From: Blastocladiella britannica
Taxonomy: Eukaryota; Blastocladiomycota; Blastocladiomycetes; Blastocladiales; Blastocladiaceae
Length of the DNA: 20,352 nucleotides
Direction of reading: 5' to 3'
Assembly: GCA_025349905.2 (NCBI GenBank)
Contig: MU624855.1
Span: forward strand, 1 to 20,352
In this document: piece by piece, positions 1 through 8,940 of the stretch
Layout: each line of letters opens with the position of its first letter
Numbering within the stretch: the first letter of the stretch is position 1
Translations under genes and position numbers: made by a program
Notes under the pieces: model-generated
The model's database searches: none
The model's input: the letters and a program-made list of their open reading frames with translations, nothing else
Told to the model about the DNA's origin: nothing

Positions 1-77
1 TGTGGAACTTTTGTGGAAAGAACTTTTTGTGGAATGTGGAAGTTGGGGTGTTCAGTTAGGGGCAAAATCCACAATAT
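1..77. other. 3' flank of the leftmost gene with TGTGGAA repeats
   Basis: This short stretch lies downstream of the stop codon of the minus-strand gene at 78-3015. It holds four copies of TGTGGAA, at 1-7, 12-18, 28-34 and 35-41, the last two directly abutting. No gene can be supported here; the neighbouring gene to the left is outside the window. Confidence 0.6.
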
Positions 78-2690
78 TTAAAAGTCGACCGCGACCGGGT
101 CCAAAGCGCCCGACCCGACTTTCATCTGGTCCAGAATCAGAACGTGCGCCACGGCTGCCAGCATCGCTTCGGTTGCATCCATGCCGTCGCCCACAATCAG
201 TTGTCGCTCACTGCTGCTGCTGCCATTCGAAGACGACGAAGGGGCAGCACCTGTAGCCTCTCCGCTCTGTCGCACCGCTCGTTGCTTTTGCTGCTGCTCA
301 AGCTTGGAAGCGGCGGGTAAATTAATCACGGCCCGGACCACGCTAGGCGACCCGGGCGCAACCGTCACGGGCGCCACGCTGACGTGCGCGCGGGTGAGCG
401 CCACGCCGTACCGGGCCATGGCGAACGCCGCCAGCGCCGACCGCGCATCGCACATCCACGCGTCATACAGCGGGTGCCGGGTTAGAGTGCGCAGGTCGTG
501 CGTCACGGCCAGCGACGACAGCGTCACGAGATCTGTGAAGACAGGAGGGGTGAGCAGCGCGGTGGGCGGCGGTGACAGGTTCGGGTACTGCGGTACGGGA
601 GCGGCCGCCGCATGGGTGGTGCTTGGTCGTCTCTGTGGCTCTGTGAATAGTGAAGGTTTTTGGGGGGACGAGAGGGTGGTGGATGACGTGAGGCGACTGC
701 TACTGGGCGGCGGCGCAACAGTTACGGCTGAGGGGGCACTACCAGGTAGTACTGGGCGAGAGGTGCCGTGAGTCCAATGTTGGCTCTGTGCGAGCCCGGC
801 AGGGGCCGAGGTCGCAGGAGGAGCAGGGGTATTGGGGAACGATTGGCTCGGGGTCGTGTGGACAGAGTAGCTCGATTGAGCCATTGGATGGCCACCGGTG
901 CCTGCTGCTACCATCATCGGTGCCGTCTGTTGATCCTGTCCAGAAGCTGGTGGCTGCTGCACTTGCTGGTGAGCCTCTGCGCTGGTGGTAATGTTATGAC
1001 CAGACAACGAGGTGAGCGCTGGCGGCGGTGGTGGCATTGGCGGCACTGGGGGAAGTGCAAGGGACGCAAACGACTGCGGGAACGCTCCACCACCAGCGAG
1101 CTGCAAGAGCCCGAGCGCAAACTGTTGCATTTGGTTTGCTGGCAACGACGGCAGCGGAGGGAGCGGGGGAAGTGGGCCACTCCTGGGTGGCGACAGGGCC
1201 GTGTGATCAGCTGCGGTCGATTTCTGGAGCTGCGACACGATCGATGGAGGAGTTTCTGCCATTGCAATTTTTTATTTTTTTAGCAGACGCGAAAGAAGAA
1301 ATGACGGAAGACAGTAACAGTACCGGTGCTCACTTCCGTGCGCAGTTCTGGCGCGCTTGCGCTACCACGGTCGCGACGAAGGTCGGCCACCATCTGGCGG
1401 AGTTTCTCATTCAGCTGCTCACTCTGGCTGGCGGCGGCAGTCACCGCAACAGGGCTTGTCGGCGCTTTCGCCTGGGTGGCGGTGGTGGATGCAGCGGGTG
1501 GGCTCATCGTAGCTACTGAATGAGAGGTAACTCTGTCCCGGGCCGCCGGTACAACAGACCGCGATGATGAAGATGACGTGGGCTCGGACTGTTGCTGCTG
1601 TTGTCGTGGGTGACCAGTCGCCGTTGGGCGATCGCGGTGAGCGTGCGAGTGCAAATGTGGCGACCGATGGTAGTCATCGCGCTCGTGCATCGGCGGGTAC
1701 GAATCGCCACCGCCTCCGCGGCTCGAGCGCCGTTCACGGGAGTACGATCGCGACGATCGCGGTGGTGGCGAGCACGACCGGCCACGCGATTGTTCGGACG
1801 GCAATCGTTGGCGACTCCCACTGCCGCGCAGATCGCTTTGGCTGCTGCTGGCACTGCCATTGCAGCCATTGTTGTAGCCATGATGCGTGGAAGGTGTCAA
1901 CGAGCGTCCATCACCGCCGCCAGAAGCAGCTGCCGCCGCTGCAGCAGCACCAGTCACGGTACTCGCACTTGCCGGCAACCAAACAATGTTACCGCGGCCG
2001 GCCTTGTCCCAGTGGCGCTGGAACTCAGTCATGAACACGAAGGGACGCGTGCAGGGGACGACGCCCATGATCGCCAGGTACACGCCGTGGAGGAGGCCCG
2101 CGGCTAACGCGGCGCCATGGGAGGGGCCGTCGCCCACGGCCGAGACCAAGTATTCCGAGTCGGGACGCTTGCTCATCTTTCTGGCATGCCCCCCAGACCC
2201 CGAGAAATTGGATGAAGAAGTCGAAGTAGAGTGGGAGAGGGAGCCCAACGTGACAAAGCAGCGGTGCCAGAATCCCTTGCGCGAGTACGGGTTGTTGATT
2301 CGGAGGATGCGCGTGGTGAATTCGATTCCACATGCTTCCAAGAATTGTCGCGGTTGGCTGAATATTCATTTTGGTTAGGTTGCATTTTTCTTCAAGAAAT
2401 AGTGAAACATACGAGAACAGTTGACGCGGCGGGTACACGCTCTGCTGCTGAATGACGGCATCGACGGGCACGTAATGGGCGCCAATCATGGTGCTCGTGT
2501 TGAGGGCCAGTGGGTTATCTGCATATATTTACGTCTGGTCAAGAGGAACAACCAACCAATCAACACACACAAAAAGTACCATGATCGGAGGCAGCGTTGG
2601 CATCAAAGCCGCTGCCACTGGCGCGAATCCACGGGTGCTTCCAGTCCAGAGGGTTTGCGGTCGGTGGACGTTGGCGAAACGGATCATCGC

Positions 2691-2736
<46 letters not shown>

Positions 2737-3015
2737 GGTTGGGGTTATCGAGTCGCAGCTGCTGCTGGTGCTAACGCAGTCCATGTCATCGACGTTGGAG
2801 GGTAGGGGCAAGTCCGCTGCCGCGGGAGCGCTCGATTTCGAAACCAGATCGACCTCGCCAATGGCACCGGGTTCTGCATTAAGTGGTGGGTTCGGGTTGG
2901 ATGATAAGCGAAGAATCATGGCCTGAAGGGCATCAAAGTCGACGGTGGAGCTGCCGTTGCTGCTCTGGCCTTCACCTTGGCCACCGCCGGAAGGTGGAGG
3001 TGGGTGTGTATACAT
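78..3015 (-). CDS. Unrecognised low-complexity protein with RS-like stretch and two dsRBD-like modules
   Basis: I do not recognise this gene. Splicing gives one 917-residue frame with exons 3015-2580, 2518-2413, 2357-1324 and 1255-78; introns 2519-2579, 2358-2412 and 1256-1323 all start GT, end AG and keep phase. The start at 3015 (MYTHPPPP) follows non-coding-looking sequence. Seen in order: a poly-Asn run of 15; a globular-looking segment at about residues 182-275 (EFTTRILRI, FWHRCFVTLG, YLVSAVGDG then an Ala-rich helix); a long Ala/Gly/Ser region with an arginine-serine stretch (GRSCSPPPRSSRSYSRERR) and poly-Gln; a Pro-rich region; and a second globular segment at about 788-905 ending RQLIVGDG plus an Ala-rich helix. 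Both segments follow the alpha-beta-beta-beta-alpha order of double-stranded-RNA-binding domains; that fold assignment is inference. Taken alone, exon 4 could be mistaken for a separate gene starting at 1262, but that ATG lies inside intron 3. Confidence 0.75.
2692..2736. repeat. (GTT)15 microsatellite encoding poly-Asn
   Basis: Fifteen perfect GTT units on the plus strand, read as AAC codons on the minus strand, encode a run of 15 asparagines in exon 1 of the leftmost gene. The tract contains no synonymous AAT codons, which points to replication slippage rather than old conserved sequence. Confidence 0.95.
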
Positions 3016-3269
3016 GATTGTGCTGATATGCTGAATTTGGCCGGAAAAGAGAAAAAGTATTTTACTCGCACACGTGAATCCAGCGTGACCCGAGTGGGAA
3101 ATTAAGAATGCGCTGGAATCCATTGGGATCCGACCTTTCCCTGGCGGTGTGGAGGAAGGTCTGTGTCCAATTAGTCCCAGGTTGGTAATAAAGCGCACCT
3201 CACTTCGTCCAAGTTCTCTTTCACAAAACGCAAAACGCCAAACACCCAAGCAGCATTAAAAAAAGCATA
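3016..3269. promoter_or_regulatory. Bidirectional promoter region, leftmost gene / SGT1
   Basis: These 254 nt separate two divergent start codons. The SGT1 side ends in a pyrimidine stretch (TTCTCTTTCAC) followed by an A-rich leader before the tandem ATGATG. No TATA box or YGCTCCTTY motif is evident. There is no room for an additional exon encoding a TPR domain for SGT1. Confidence 0.6.
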
Positions 3270-3986
3270 ATGATGTCCTCGACAACCCCAACCGCCATTC
3301 CTCCACTCACCGCCCCCGCCGCAACCCCCGCCGCAACCCCCGCCAAGATCCGCCACGAGTGGTATCAGACCGACTCGCACGTGGTGGTCTCGGTGTTCAT
3401 CAAAAAGGCCAGTCCCGCCGCCACTACCGTGCAAGTGCAGGACCGATCGCTGTCGGTGAGTGTCCCTTTGTCGGGCGTGGTGCCGGCGTCCGAGTACTCG
3501 CTGGAGCTGGACCTGGCGCATGCCGTGGATCCGTCCGCGTCGCGCCACGAGGTACTGTCGACCAAGATTGAGATTTCGTTGGCCAAGCGTGACCGCGGGA
3601 TCAAGTGGGCGGCGCTGGAGGGGTCTGACGATATCGATGCTACCGTGCCTGCACCAACAGCAGTAGCTCCAGTCCCAGGCGCTGCTGCTACCTCATCCGT
3701 TACCACGTACCCGTCCAGCTCGCGGTCTGGCCCCAAGAACTGGGACGCGATCGATAAAGAGGTGGCGACCGAGGACGCGGCCGAAAAGGACCAGGGCGAC
3801 GCCGCACTCACCAAGCTGTTCCAGCAGATTTACAAGGACGCGACCCCGGAAACCCGCCGTGCCATGATCAAGTCGTACGTCGAGTCCAACGGCACCGCGC
3901 TGTCCACCAACTGGGACGAGGTCGGTAAAGGGAAGGTCGAGACCCAGCCGCCAGCGGGCATGGAGGCCAAGCCGTTTGAATTGTGA
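3270..3986 (+). CDS. SGT1: SGT1 family co-chaperone (CS + SGS domains, no TPR)
   Basis: A single-exon, 238-residue protein. SGT1 is an Hsp90 co-chaperone that links Hsp90 to SCF ubiquitin ligases and kinetochore assembly. Residues about 27-119 form the CS domain, opening with KIRHEWYQTDSHVVVSVFIK and closing near KRDRGIKWAALEG. Residues about 147-238 are a full SGS domain, recognisable from KNWDAIDKE, GDAALTKLFQQIYKDATPE, RAMIKSYVESNGTALSTNW and the VGKGKVE...PPAGME ending, all close to animal and fungal SGT1. The usual N-terminal TPR domain is missing: only about 25 Ala/Pro/Thr residues precede CS, and a divergent gene begins 255 nt upstream. Translation may start at either of two tandem ATGs; the first is annotated. 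The stop lies 41 nt from the convergent SYF1 stop. Confidence 0.95.
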   Translation: MMSSTTPTAIPPLTAPAATPAATPAKIRHEWYQTDSHVVVSVFIKKASPAATTVQVQDRSLSVSVPLSGVVPASEYSLELDLAHAVDPSASRHEVLSTKIEISLAKRDRGIKWAALEGSDDIDATVPAPTAVAPVPGAAATSSVTTYPSSSRSGPKNWDAIDKEVATEDAAEKDQGDAALTKLFQQIYKDATPETRRAMIKSYVESNGTALSTNWDEVGKGKVETQPPAGMEAKPFEL

Positions 3987-4027
3987 ATGAAAAAGCTGCT
4001 GCATTCCTTCTTATGTGTGAGGATGGA
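3987..4027. other. Convergent 3' gap, SGT1 / SYF1
   Basis: Only 41 nt separate the two stop codons, so the two 3' untranslated regions almost certainly overlap and the transcripts are antisense to each other at their ends. Confidence 0.7.
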
Positions 4028-7000
4028 TCAGACACGACGCTTCTTGGCCAGCCGCGCCTTGGCGCCGTCCTCGGTCGGATCCAGCGACGCCGAGGCTGCA
4101 GTGCGTTTCTCGGCAAGTCGGCCAAACACGCCCGCCGGAACCGCCTTTTGCTGGATCTGGGTGGAGGCATTAGCCTTGGCCGACGACGACGATTTGCCGC
4201 CGTCCTGGTCCTCGACGTCCTCATCATCGCCCATATCCAGGTCCAGCTCTCCCTCGTCCACGGCGACCCCCGTCCCGGCCGCGTCCTGAGTGCTGCGCAC
4301 AAAAACGGTGGAAGCATCGGCAATCACAACAGCAGCGGCAGCAGCGGCCGCCTCGCGGTCCTTGGCGGCCTGCCGCTTAGCCATTTCGGTAGCCACCACT
4401 GCCCGCACGTAGTTCTCGTCAGTGTTGAGCTGTGCGGCGACGGCGCGGCGGACCCGCAGCATGTCCTTGAACGACTCTTCGTTGCCGTACTGCACCTCGA
4501 ACGCGCGCCACGCGTTCCAGTACCAGTGCTGCCCCTGTTTGGCGCCGCCGGATGTGACGGTCGGGTCGCCGGCCAGTGGAGCCCCGTGGGCAAAGACCGC
4601 GCGGGCACGGGGCACGTCCCCCGCGCGCAGCTCGAGCGCCGCAAACGCCAAGCACGTCTGGGCGGCGGCGCGGTCGGGCAAGTGCCGCAGCGCCCGCTCG
4701 TAGACCGCGCGCGCCGCCAGCAAACCGAACGCTGCCGACGCTACGTGCGCGGCCATGTCCACCAGCGGTTTGCGGTGTACCGTGTCCACGGCCTGCGTCG
4801 GGTGCGCGCACGCGCGGTCCAGAACACGCATCGCCCGCCGGGCCTGGCCGTGCGCGAGTTCGGCTGCAAAGTACCCGACGTACAGGGACCGCCGGTACTC
4901 GCCCGTCGGCAGGTTGGGCGCGCCGAGCGCCGCCTCGTACAGGTCGCGCAGTCGTTCCATGTGCACCGACTTGGCCACCACATCGGTGACTGTCGCTGAT
5001 GATGATGTAGTACCGGCATCGGCAATCTCGAGCGAAACTAGTGCCTGATCGTCTTCGTTACTCGGTGCAACAGGCGCCTTGGGGTCCACTTCCAACCCGT
5101 ACCGGTGCATGAACTTGGCAATGTACACGGTCCACAGCTCGGCCGCCACCGGGTACCCGAACGCGGCGATCCCGCGCTCGTAGACTTTAAACGAGTCCTC
5201 AAAGTACCGTTGCGATTCGAGGTACAGCGCGTAGTTGGCAATCACTTGCGGCGTGGCCAGCTTTAGGTGGATCATGTGGTCGTATGTGGCGGCCACCGTG
5301 GCGCGGGTCCCAAAGCACTCTTCCAGATCAATGTAGAACGACCACAGAGGCGTCGATTTGAAGAGCCGGCGTTGGACCGAGAGTTTCTACATAATTTCTT
5401 TGTTGGAATGCACATAACCTGAAAAAAAAAAAAAAACCAATGAAAACGTACGTGATCGCGATAGTCCACAGACGCAGCCCCACGCGCAGGGACACTGCAC
5501 GCGCGTCCCATGACATCGCGGGCGCGCTGCACGCCGCCGCGGCGCAGCTCAAACTCGGCGTACCCGGTCCACGCGCCGACCAGTTCCGGGACCGCCTTGT
5601 ACTCGATACGCACCGCGCGTTCCCAGACTTTGCGGGCGGCATCCGGGTCGTTGTGGTCCTCGTGCCAGCGGGCGTACGCGGCATACACTTGCTCGAGCCC
5701 GCCGGTCGCGTGCTTGGGGTGAATGGTGCGCAGCGCGCGCTCGAACTCGGCCACGGCGCGATTCTCGGGGACAAGCGTGGTGGCGCGCACCACCCACTTG
5801 GCGCACGCGTGCGGGTTGCCGCGCAGCTCGACGTCGTTGACGAGCCGCGGGCGCGACTGGACCAGCGCATCCAGACGGGCCAGTCGCAGATCCACTTCGC
5901 GCTGCGCTGCCGCTGCCGCTTCTGCTGCTGCGGTGGTCGGATCCTCGGTGGAGGCGTTCTTGGCCACACGACGCTTGATCCGCGCCAGGGCCTTGAGCTG
6001 CTGCTTAACCACGCCTTCTTCGTGCTCGACGTACGCGTCAAACAGCACCGTGAAGTCGCGCAGCGTCGTGACCCCGCGCAACGACCGCTCAAAGACAGCG
6101 CGTGCGCCCTCCAGATCGCCGCGCTGGACCCGCGCCCGCGCCCGCGCCGCCCAGTACTTGGCGCAGTGCTGCGGGTGTCGCCGCACCGCCGCTTCCAGCA
6201 CCTGGTCGGCCACCTCGGGCGATGCGAACGCGTCCGGGTGCGAGACTGCAAGCTCCACCAGCTTATCAAACAGCGGGTGCGCGGCTGCGGGTGCTGCAGC
6301 GGCGGCGGATGCAGCAGCGGAGGCCAGGAACGATCCACGCGCGGCCGAGAGCAGGTACGACGCGGCGGCGGCATGGTGACCTTGCTTGAGCAGCAAGGTC
6401 GTGAAGGCTGCTGCGTGTGAGCTGTTGCACTGTTATAGCATAGATTGATCGTGAGCTTGGGTTTTCCTCTGGGCATAACAAAAGAAAAAAAAAAAAACAA
6501 GACGTTACCTGCAGGTACCGCTTGTGCACCCACACGGCCACCTCGCCGCCGACCTTCTCCGCCCAAGGCAAGTACAAGTCCCAGACTCGCACATGCTGCC
6601 CGGGAGCCAGAGCACACAACGCAGCGTCAAACTGCGCGCGAATCTCGGGCACGCGGTGCGGGGCATTGGCGACCGCAAACTCGAGAAAGTCGGTCCACAG
6701 CCGCGGCATCTTATGCATGGCCACCGTCAGTGCCCGGTGGTAGCAGCCCCAGATTCGTGTCACCTCGGCGGCGCGAGCGCGCGACCCGGGGGCCAAGTGC
6801 CGCAGCCGGGCCCGGGACCAGTCGAGGTACGCTTTCCACAGCTTGTACGACCCGGGGATCGTGGCCACCGCCCGCTCGTACAGCAGCGCCAGGTGCGAGG
6901 GCGGGACCGAGCCCATGGCCACCATCCCGAGCTTGTGGGCAATGTACGTGAGCCAGGTGGCGGGGCGGTACGGGTCGCGCAGCAGCAGGTGCTCGTGCGG

Positions 7001-7150
7001 CAGATCCGTGTCGCCCTGTATGTTTTTATGTTATATTGACTCGTATTATAAATTAAATGAGAAGACAATAAATACAATGGTGGACAGCGCGATCTGCTTG
7101 GCGTCTGCGGGCGGCCGCCATGGCGAGGCGGATGGGGACGTCGCGGCCAT
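4028..7150 (-). CDS. SYF1: Pre-mRNA-splicing factor SYF1 (XAB2 homologue), HAT-repeat protein
   Basis: SYF1/XAB2 is a scaffold of the Prp19-associated (NineTeen) complex in the spliceosome; the human protein also acts in transcription-coupled repair. Exons 7150-7076, 7015-6509, 6429-5452 and 5386-4028 join in phase to 972 residues (human about 855). Introns are 7016-7075, 6430-6508 and 5387-5451. The first exon encodes 25 residues from ATG 7150 and joins to a DLPHEHLLLRDPY segment that matches the DLPYEEEI region of XAB2. HAT repeats run through most of the protein: LYERAVATIPGSYKLWKAYL, HKMPRLWTDFLEFA, ATPQVIANYALYLESQRYFE, SFKVYERG, FEVQYGNEESFKDMLRVRR. The C-terminus has the conserved TVFVRS, an acidic tract, KAVPAGVFGRL and a basic KKRRV end. 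An insertion of about 40 residues at roughly 618-660 and Ala-rich loops are lineage-specific. Confidence 0.95.
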
Positions 7151-7191
7151 ATATGGTTATTGATTAAATTATTTTTTTTTTTTGACTCGAA

Positions 7192-7198
7192 AAGGAGC
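7192..7198 (-). promoter_or_regulatory. GCTCCTT element upstream of SYF1
   Basis: Read on the minus strand the site is CCGCTCCTTTT, with its 3' end 41 nt before the SYF1 start codon. It matches the YGCTCCTTY consensus found before four other genes in the window. Confidence 0.5.
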
Positions 7199-7373
7199 GG
7201 TCGCCGTATTTTCAACGCGATCGTCCTCCTGGCTACATTACCACCTCGTACTGTGGACGCGGAGGCAGGGCGCTTCCCCATTCGGTGAATGCGTTGATTG
7301 TCGTCGGCCAAGTGTATACATATGAAGTTTTGTCCGCCGCTCTGCCGACCATGACCAGATATCCTCGCTCTTT

Positions 7374-7380
7374 GCTCCTT
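7374..7380 (+). promoter_or_regulatory. GCTCCTT element upstream of TTC36
   Basis: The site reads CTTTGCTCCTTTTAAATTTT and ends 22 nt before the TTC36 start codon. The A/T-rich sequence after it resembles the leader of the other genes that carry the motif. Confidence 0.5.
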
Positions 7381-7402
7381 TTAAATTTTCTCATAAATCA
7401 AA

Positions 7403-8114
7403 ATGGACTCTGCTGCTTCCACTGCCATCTCGGGCCGTGATAGTCAAGTGTTGGACCTCATCTTTGGCCCTGGTACTTGCTTTGTTTCTTCATCTTCCAA
7501 TAATCGCACACATACACTGACACAAAGTACTTAGCAACCGGGAATCCTCAAAAGGCACAGCCCGCTGACGGCGCTGCTGGCCAGTCCCAATCGGCCGCTG
7601 GTACTAATATCCCGTAGCATATACGCCACATCGTTCACAAAAATAATGTACAGCCCTGGCAAGCCTGGACCCAGCGACCGCATCGCGCGTCCGGTCGCTC
7701 GAAGCCGAGGGCATTCAGTTGGCCGAGTCAGACGACGCGTCCGACCCATCCGCGGCCATCGCCCGCTTCACCGAGGCGCTGTCCCTGTGTCCAGAGTCGG
7801 CAACGCTGCACAACAACCGCGCACAGGCGTACCGGATGCAAGGCGATCTGGAGCGTGCGCTGGCCGATCTGGACGACGCAGTGCGGTATGCCAGCAATGG
7901 AGGCAGTTCTGCCGATTTGGGCGTACTTCGCAACGCCTACACGCAGCGGGCGGTGGTGCTAAAAGGCCTGGGCCGGCAGGACGAGTCGGTACGCGACTGG
8001 GAGCGGGCGGCGCAGCTCGGATCCGACGTGGCCAAGACCATGGCGGTGGCCGAGAACCCGTTTGCGCAAATGTGCAATGCGATCATGAAGGAGGTCATGG
8101 CAAAGTACCAGTAG
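7403..8114 (+). CDS. TTC36: Tetratricopeptide repeat protein 36 (TTC36) homologue
   Basis: TTC36 (HBP21 in animals) is a small TPR protein reported to bind Hsp70-type chaperones. Exons 7403-7472, 7535-7600 and 7654-8114 join in phase to 198 residues (human 189). Introns are 7473-7534 and 7601-7653; the second, at 53 nt, is the shortest in the window. Exon 1 carries the conserved start SQVLDLIFGP, matching the VLQAIFNP of human TTC36. The 22-codon exon 2 is a low-complexity linker. Exon 3 holds three TPR units at about residues 59-93, 94-127 and 138-171, with the diagnostic NNRAQAYRMQGD and the C-terminal NPFAQMCNAIMKEVM, both close to the human protein. It is divergent from SYF1 and convergent with SSS1. 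Confidence 0.92.
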
Positions 8115-8165
8115 CTTGTTTTTTTTTTTTGTGTAGTATATATATATATTTGCTCTTTTGTCTCT
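8115..8165. other. Convergent 3' gap, TTC36 / SSS1
   Basis: A 51-nt gap between stop codons with a T-tract at about 8120-8130 just after the TTC36 stop and a TA-rich run at about 8138-8150. The two transcripts probably overlap at their 3' ends. Confidence 0.6.
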
Positions 8166-8539
8166 TTAGGCGGTGGCACCACTGTATAATCATATATTTA
8201 TCAGCACCTGTCAAAATGCAGAATAAAAGGTAAAGTACACATACACAATGATGTTGTTGATGGGAATGTGCACGAGCTTGACCACAAACCCGATAAAGCC
8301 CATGATGAGGAATCCGACGCCCACCACCTGGAAGATGCGCCAGAACTCTGTTGTTGCATTTTCTTTGTCAGACGGCCAGACGCGTATATTGTGAAGTAAA
8401 GTATACCCTTCTGCGACGGCTTGGTGCACCGGTTCATGAACAGCTGCGACTGCTTGGCGAACGAGGTAATCGGCTCGGTGAGCGCGTCCTGATCAATGAA
8501 GGGCGTCTTGCTGTTGCTGGAGGTCTCGGTGTCGGACAT
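8166..8539 (-). CDS. SSS1: Sec61 translocon gamma subunit (SSS1/SEC61G)
   Basis: This is the small tail-anchored subunit of the ER protein-conducting channel; it clamps the two halves of Sec61 alpha. Exons 8539-8407, 8347-8245 and 8181-8166 join in phase to 83 residues (human 68, yeast 80). Introns are 8348-8406 and 8182-8244. The amphipathic helix reads [20 protein letters not shown] and the membrane segment [20 protein letters not shown], followed by the family signature INNIIV. The last exon has only 16 nt and adds GATA before the stop, which fits the short Gly-rich ends of fungal homologues. If intron 2 were retained, the protein would instead end in a ten-residue aromatic tail ([10 protein letters not shown]). 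It is divergent from the lipid phosphatase gene, another membrane protein of the secretory system. Confidence 0.95.
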
Positions 8540-8940
8540 GTTGCTTTTTTGAAAAAAAAGTATTGGGCGTTCGTGTGTGGCAAAAGAAGAGATATTTTTC
8601 GCGTTTGCCCAGCAAGTAAAAACCAAGTCCTGACTAAGTCACATGATTAGCATGCTCGACTTCCAGGTCGTTTCCTCAACTTTTTTTTGTTGTCGGATCT
8701 TGGCACAAAGCCGCGTACAATATAGTTACAGGAATGCCTGGCCCCTGTGCATATATACAGAATCTTAATATCCAGAGTGCGAGCACGAGGAGCAGTCAGG
8801 GCTCCAAACGAGGGTGCCATGCCATAACGGTACGCGCCACTCTTTCCTGTGCAGCTCCGGAAATTCTACAAATAGCAGACCCGTCCCCACCCTCTTCGCT
8901 CCTTCAATTCACAGATTCACTTTAGTGGAAAGACAAAAAA
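8540..8940. promoter_or_regulatory. Bidirectional promoter region, SSS1 / lipid phosphatase
   Basis: The 401-nt interval between divergent starts shows no credible coding exon or tRNA. On the plus strand it contains a TATA-like GCATATATACAG at about 8749-8760, a pyrimidine-rich stretch and a GCTCCTT element at 8898-8904. The SSS1 side is A/T-rich, with a run of T then A on its sense strand just before the start. Confidence 0.6.
8898..8904 (+). promoter_or_regulatory. GCTCCTT element upstream of lipid phosphatase gene
   Basis: The site reads CTCTTCGCTCCTTCAATTC and ends 36 nt before the start codon at 8941. It is one of five matches to YGCTCCTTY in sense orientation upstream of genes here. 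Confidence 0.5.

Larger units (their letters stand above)
7151..7402. promoter_or_regulatory. Bidirectional promoter region, SYF1 / TTC36
   Basis: These 252 nt lie between two divergent start codons. A GCTCCTT element faces each gene, at 7192-7198 on the minus strand and 7374-7380 on the plus strand. An A/T tract at about 7158-7183 forms the SYF1 leader. Confidence 0.7.

Noticed and set aside
78..2341. Two separate minus-strand genes, 78-1262 and 1280-2341.
   Set aside because: A GT...AG intron at 1256-1323 joins them in phase, and the apparent start of the first (1262) lies within that intron. The apparent start at 2341 is a TTG inside exon 3, which continues in phase across two further introns to 3015.
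5422..5436. A T15-CAG at the middle of SYF1 intron 3 as the real acceptor.
   Set aside because: Using it would shift the frame and lose the conserved LFKSTPLWSFYIDLEE segment. The TAG acceptor ending at 5387 keeps phase and gives the expected SYF1 sequence.
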